Source: Cyanobacteria bacterium HKST-UBA02 (GTDB lineage: Bacteria > Cyanobacteriota > Vampirovibrionia > Obscuribacterales > Obscuribacteraceae). Taken from it: 7,760 nt of DNA. The translations under genes were made by a program, and so were the position numbers. Positions 5,201 through 7,760 of the stretch are shown piece after piece. The stretch lies in assembly GCA_020431945.1 (NCBI GenBank), contig JAGQHH010000317.1:1-7760 (forward strand), in the 5' to 3' direction. How positions within the stretch are numbered: the first letter of the stretch is position 1; each line of letters starts with the position of its first letter. The notes below the pieces were generated by a model. The model did not search any database. It saw nothing but the letters and a program-made list of their open reading frames with translations, and was not told the origin of the DNA.

Positions 5201-5239
5201 GTTGAAAAACTACTATAAGATTAAGTAAAAAGCTCAATT

Positions 5240-5277
5240 AGAAAAGGAGGCTGATACATTGAACTGTATCAGCCTCC
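5240..5277 (-). terminator. Intrinsic terminator of the PfpI-family gene
   Basis: GGAGGCTGATACA (5246-5258) pairs perfectly over 13 bp with TGTATCAGCCTCC (5265-5277) around a 6-nt loop. Read on the minus strand, the stem is followed by TTTTCT, and it begins 23 nt after the stop codon at 5301. On the plus strand it is followed by AAAAGA, so it works for the minus-strand gene. Together with the receiver terminator it separates two convergent genes. Confidence 0.9.
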
Positions 5278-5300
5278 AAAAGAGGGAGCGAAGCGGTTTG

Positions 5301-6278
5301 TTATGCGACGGGCAGGCGCTCTTTCAAGAGACGCCCGAGCTCCTCGCAGAGAGGCCCGAGGTCATTGGGATCCCGGGCGGTGAGGAGATTGGCGGCAGCA
5401 TCGTAGACCGTGGCACGGTCATGATGAACCGTGAAGCCGGCATTGGCGAGGTCGCGGCGGATGCTGCCTGTGCCTGTGATTGCGACGCCCTTGCTGGGGA
5501 AGCATGTCTCGCCTTCCGGTGCGTCGAAGGCGGCGCTGATGATTACCTGGGGACCGTGACAGAGTGACACGACCAGGATTCCGAGCTCCCGGGCGCGGCG
5601 GACAATCGATAGCGCTGTGGCGTCGGTTCTGAGCATGTCGGGATTCCAGGCGCCTCCTGGCACGAAGAGGGCATCGTAATTTTCGAGCTTTACATCGGAG
5701 AGGCGCAGGTCGGCCTGGATGCAAATCCGGTCGGACAGCCATTCGGCGATGACGATGTGCCCTGCCGGATCGCGATACTGGAAGGTCCAGTCCTGACCGG
5801 CCAGGTCGACCTTGGCGCCGCGCTGGCGAAGATAGTTGATGGGCACGTCGAGCTCGGGCAACTCAGGGCCGTCAGCGGAAATCACCAGGGCACGAGCACC
5901 TTCGAGCCAGTTCGGATCGGCGGTCTCGAATACCGGCAGGGGATAGTCGGTGCCGACGGTATCCAGGGTGGCGGGCACACGCTTGTAGCGAAGAGCGAGG
6001 GAATGCGAACCGGCGGGGTTTGTCGGTGCCGGCTCGGGTGAGTCGGAAGTGATTCCGCAGGTCGGGCAGCCGTGCTTGCGGGCCCAGGCGCGGTGATCTG
6101 CCCAGTCCTGCTCGATGCTGCCGCCGCCGATAGCGTGGCCGGGATAGAAGTGGATGGGAATCGCGGTGACGGTTCCACAGCGACATTTGATGCCGTCGTC
6201 TTTGGCGAGGGTCTTGCCGCATTCGGGGTTGGCGCACCGGAGGGTGGTCTCCGGATGAGTTTCTGATGTTCTGGACAT
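5301..6278 (-). CDS. DJ-1/PfpI-family protein with cysteine-rich N-terminal region
   Basis: A 325-residue protein in two parts. Residues 1-80 hold a zinc-ribbon-like pattern: Cys15, Cys20, Cys32, Cys34, then CPTC (Cys71, Cys74). Residues ~126-325 form a DJ-1/PfpI (class I glutamine amidotransferase-like) domain: strand ALVISADGPELPELDVP (130-146) with candidate acid Glu139 or Glu142, YDALFVPGGAWNP (201-213), and the nucleophile elbow VVSLCHGPQ (236-244) with Cys240-His241. The C-terminal part has the family-typical LLTARDPNDLGPLCEEL (298-314). Relatives include proteases, chaperones and glyoxalase or deglycase-type enzymes; which applies here cannot be told. Typical family members of 160-230 residues lack the extra ~125 N-terminal residues. 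The ATG at 6276-6278 is chosen for its AAGGAGAG at 6-nt spacing; an in-frame ATG at 6357-6359 has no such site. Single-gene transcript, cytoplasmic by appearance. Confidence 0.9.
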   Translation of the reverse strand: MSRTSETHPETTLRCANPECGKTLAKDDGIKCRCGTVTAIPIHFYPGHAIGGGSIEQDWADHRAWARKHGCPTCGITSDSPEPAPTNPAGSHSLALRYKRVPATLDTVGTDYPLPVFETADPNWLEGARALVISADGPELPELDVPINYLRQRGAKVDLAGQDWTFQYRDPAGHIVIAEWLSDRICIQADLRLSDVKLENYDALFVPGGAWNPDMLRTDATALSIVRRARELGILVVSLCHGPQVIISAAFDAPEGETCFPSKGVAITGTGSIRRDLANAGFTVHHDRATVYDAAANLLTARDPNDLGPLCEELGRLLKERLPVA

Positions 6279-6355
6279 TCGGAACTCTCCTTGGGTCTGT
6301 GGTTGTGGGGGGTAGTAGTCGTTCGTCACCTGTCTCAATCCGAACTCTGTCGCAA

Positions 6356-6434
6356 CCATGGTCTCGGGGGACCATGGGAAAGGAGGAGAGAGGCAGTCAG
6401 TGAGAGATTCTTGGAGGAGGACGGGAGCAGGGGT
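6356..6434 (-). promoter_or_regulatory. Pyrimidine-rich leader and hairpin of the PfpI-family gene
   Basis: CCATGGTC (6356-6363) and GACCATGG (6370-6377) form an 8-bp stem with a 6-nt loop. Just upstream in the minus-strand transcript is a long pyrimidine-rich run (6378-6434). It includes CTCCTT (complement of 6380-6385), which is complementary to the AAGGAG of this gene's ribosome-binding site (complement of 6287-6292). Base pairing between the two could hide the start. The AAAGGAGG seen on the plus strand at 6379-6386 precedes no usable plus-strand gene. I found no convincing promoter for this gene; TATATT on the minus strand near 6476-6481 lacks a clear -35. Confidence 0.35.
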
Positions 6435-6519
6435 AGAACGATAGCTCCAGACTAATTTTCGGGATGCCGGCGAACAATATATGTACTGACGGTCTTTACC
6501 GAATCTGGAAAAGATTTGT

Positions 6520-6891
6520 TTAGCCGTTCGCGCTAGCTGACTTTTCGGGGGCTCGTTTAGATCGTTGCTTTGCCCAGTCGATCAACTCCAGGGTCCCGTC
6601 GAATTGAGCCTGGGGCCAGCGCATGAAGTCAAGGAGGAGATCGGCCTGGCAACCGATTGTTCCCAGGAGATCTTCGAGCACTCTTGTGGCGCGGCAGGCG
6701 CCACCACTGGTGCTACCATGCCGGAGGGTTGGGGTCGGGCGCAGCGAAAAATCAGGCGTCTTTTTGCTGAAGCCATGGTCCACTTGTCGGCAAGATCCGT
6801 ACTCCAGTTCCAGTTGATCGAGATGGCTGGTCGGGTCTTCAGTGGTGGAAATACGAAATCTACAATTGATCCTCAGTCTCCGAAATCGCAA
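6520..6891 (-). CDS. Doubtful ORF, possibly a gene remnant
   Basis: An open frame of up to 123 codons with a TTG as the earliest start and no recognisable ribosome-binding site. The second half looks protein-like: VLEDLLGTIGCQADLLLDF (about 70-88) followed by MRWPQAQFDGTLELIDWAK, which could be two amphipathic helices and a basic tail. The first half is not convincing (Arg-rich start, rare codons such as AGA and AGG). A plus-strand frame at 6565-6945 overlaps it and is no better supported. It could be a decayed gene that lost its start, or chance. No family is recognised. Confidence 0.25.
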   Translation of the reverse strand: MRFRRLRINCRFRISTTEDPTSHLDQLELEYGSCRQVDHGFSKKTPDFSLRPTPTLRHGSTSGGACRATRVLEDLLGTIGCQADLLLDFMRWPQAQFDGTLELIDWAKQRSKRAPEKSASANG

Positions 6892-7064
6892 GCTCGATTC
6901 ATATTCATTTTCCAGTCCGAGGTGGCTGATCTAAATCGCAACTGACTGTCCAGCAATACTTTCGAGCTTTTCTCAGCGACCGGTAAGCCGGTGCATACGG
7001 TTGCCGCCTGATTGAAGAGCGAGAAAGCCAGCATCATCAACTCAAACCAGAGGAGGTATGCAGT
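6892..7064. other. Intergenic stretch without a clear element
   Basis: Between the doubtful ORF and the last gene I see only a small ACCGG-TAAG-CCGGT hairpin near 6980-6993 and the ribosome-binding site of the next gene. A plus-strand promoter for that gene must lie in or upstream of this stretch, but no pair of hexamers with good spacing stands out. Confidence 0.4.
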
Positions 7065-7760
7065 ATGGAACAGAATCAAATCACCGAACAGATCGCCCGT
7101 CGTGTTCTCAGCGTAGTGGATCAGGGATTGACCTCTGGTCTGGGAAGACCGGAAGCCGGTCGTATGTGTGTCGAGGCCGCTGTTTGTTTCGCCCTGGGAG
7201 AACCGCATGGTCAAAAGCCGACTTGCGTAGCGTCTATACTGGGGCGATTCATGATTTTTCTCAACGATGCGCGGTGGAGCTCCGAGGCTTCGAGGGCAAA
7301 GGGCATGCGCCGGATTGCCATTGCTCAACTGGGAACCGCGGGGACTCTCGGAGAGCGAGAATTTGCCGAGAAGCTTTGCCGGCTTGCCATCACCAGATTG
7401 CTTCCGCGTGTTCTGAGCAATGCCGCTGATATCAGTCGGGACCCTTACAGGTCCATACTTGCTGAGGCAGCGACTGGCTGCCGAATGGAAGGGGCTGCTT
7501 ATGCAAGGAGCGGTCCTCTAGCCAGAGCGGCGGCGGAAGCGGCCCGAGCGGCGGCCTATGAGGCACTTCGTGAGGGAGGGGAGCAAGGCGAATTGTCATA
7601 CGCGATCGCTGATGTGGTTTCGGCGGTGGCGCACGCGGTGCTCGACGCCTTTGATGCTGCGGATTCCGTCTATGCAATTGGAAAAGCACTGTCGAAAGCA
7701 GCGGCCTGCTTGTCGGCAGAAGCCGACGATATCCTGAGCGATTTTGCCGAGACAGTGGTG
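7065..7760 (+). CDS. All-helical hypothetical protein, 3' end outside window
   Basis: The first 232 codons of a gene that runs past the window end. The ATG at 7065 follows AGAGGAGGT with 7-nt spacing; the ATG at 7058 is in another frame. Residues 1-100 hold a striking conserved-looking block: GRMCVEAAVCFALGEPHG (32-49), PTCV (52-55), then LNDARWSS (66-73) and RAKGMRRIAIAQLG (77-90). I recall similar 'MCVEAAVC.ALG.PHGD.P.CV' stretches in uncharacterised bacterial and phage proteins, but could not check this. Residues ~100-232 are Ala-rich helices (ARAAAEAARAAAYEALREGG; AVLDAFDAADSVYAIGKALS), like an alpha-solenoid or coiled bundle. Three cysteines in the N-terminal block (35, 41, 54) and His48 could bind a metal. 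There is no signal peptide or membrane helix. Function unknown. Confidence 0.8.
   Translation, partial: MEQNQITEQIARRVLSVVDQGLTSGLGRPEAGRMCVEAAVCFALGEPHGQKPTCVASILGRFMIFLNDARWSSEASRAKGMRRIAIAQLGTAGTLGEREFAEKLCRLAITRLLPRVLSNAADISRDPYRSILAEAATGCRMEGAAYARSGPLARAAAEAARAAAYEALREGGEQGELSYAIADVVSAVAHAVLDAFDAADSVYAIGKALSKAAACLSAEADDILSDFAETVV

Noticed and set aside
5201..5245. Plus-strand promoter (TTGAAA followed by TATAAG)
   Set aside because: The hexamers are only 6 bp apart and the only gene downstream is on the opposite strand. This is AT-rich spacer between convergent terminators.
6873..7328. 151-codon minus-strand frame over the start of the last gene
   Set aside because: It is antisense to a plus-strand gene with a strong ribosome site and a coherent conserved-looking block. 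A hydrophobic patch near its middle is not enough to support it.

Overview
The window reads as bacterial-type DNA with moderately high GC. Ribosome-binding sites are strong (AAAGGAGG-like), the best promoter is sigma70-like, and most genes end at hairpin terminators. I cannot assign a genus. The sparse layout (six convincing genes, about two thirds coding, mostly one gene per transcript) and the mix of unfamiliar proteins suggest an uncultured bacterium or a large plasmid or phage-like element. There are no integrases, transposases, structural phage genes, tRNAs or CRISPR arrays.

Layout. (1) Positions 1-1050, minus strand: a gene for a small, very basic orphan protein (36-623) with a roughly 350-nt leader, two candidate promoters and a 15-bp palindrome. 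(2) 1023-1792, minus strand: a Bax inhibitor-1/YccA-family seven-helix membrane protein ending at a strong GCAA-loop terminator. The promoter of the first gene starts within about 15 bp of this terminator. (3) 1793-2619: 827 bp without a convincing gene, holding a 16-bp dyad, a dense run of inverted repeats (about 2053-2328), six CACC-core repeats (2342-2426), another dyad, and a nested hairpin just before the next gene. (4) 2620-4452, plus strand: a 610-residue protein with four membrane helices and a large C-terminal domain of unknown family. (5) 4616-5107, plus strand: a stand-alone receiver-domain protein of two-component type, separated from the membrane protein by a 17-bp hairpin. (6) 5301-6278, minus strand: a DJ-1/PfpI-type protein with a cysteine-rich, probably zinc-binding, N-terminal region, convergent with the receiver gene. 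(7) 6279-7064: a pyrimidine-rich leader for the PfpI gene (as read on its own strand), one doubtful ORF, and otherwise nothing clear. (8) 7065 to the window end, plus strand: the first 232 codons of an all-helical protein of uncharacterised type.

How the genes may work together is inference. A membrane protein with a large soluble domain, a receiver without output domain, a BI-1 membrane protein and a DJ-1/PfpI protein would fit envelope or stress sensing. They are not one operon. Only the 610-residue protein and the receiver are co-oriented neighbours that could share a transcript. The noncoding DNA is unusually rich in inverted repeats, and the 5' leaders and the 1.8-2.6 kb gap are the least explained part of the window.
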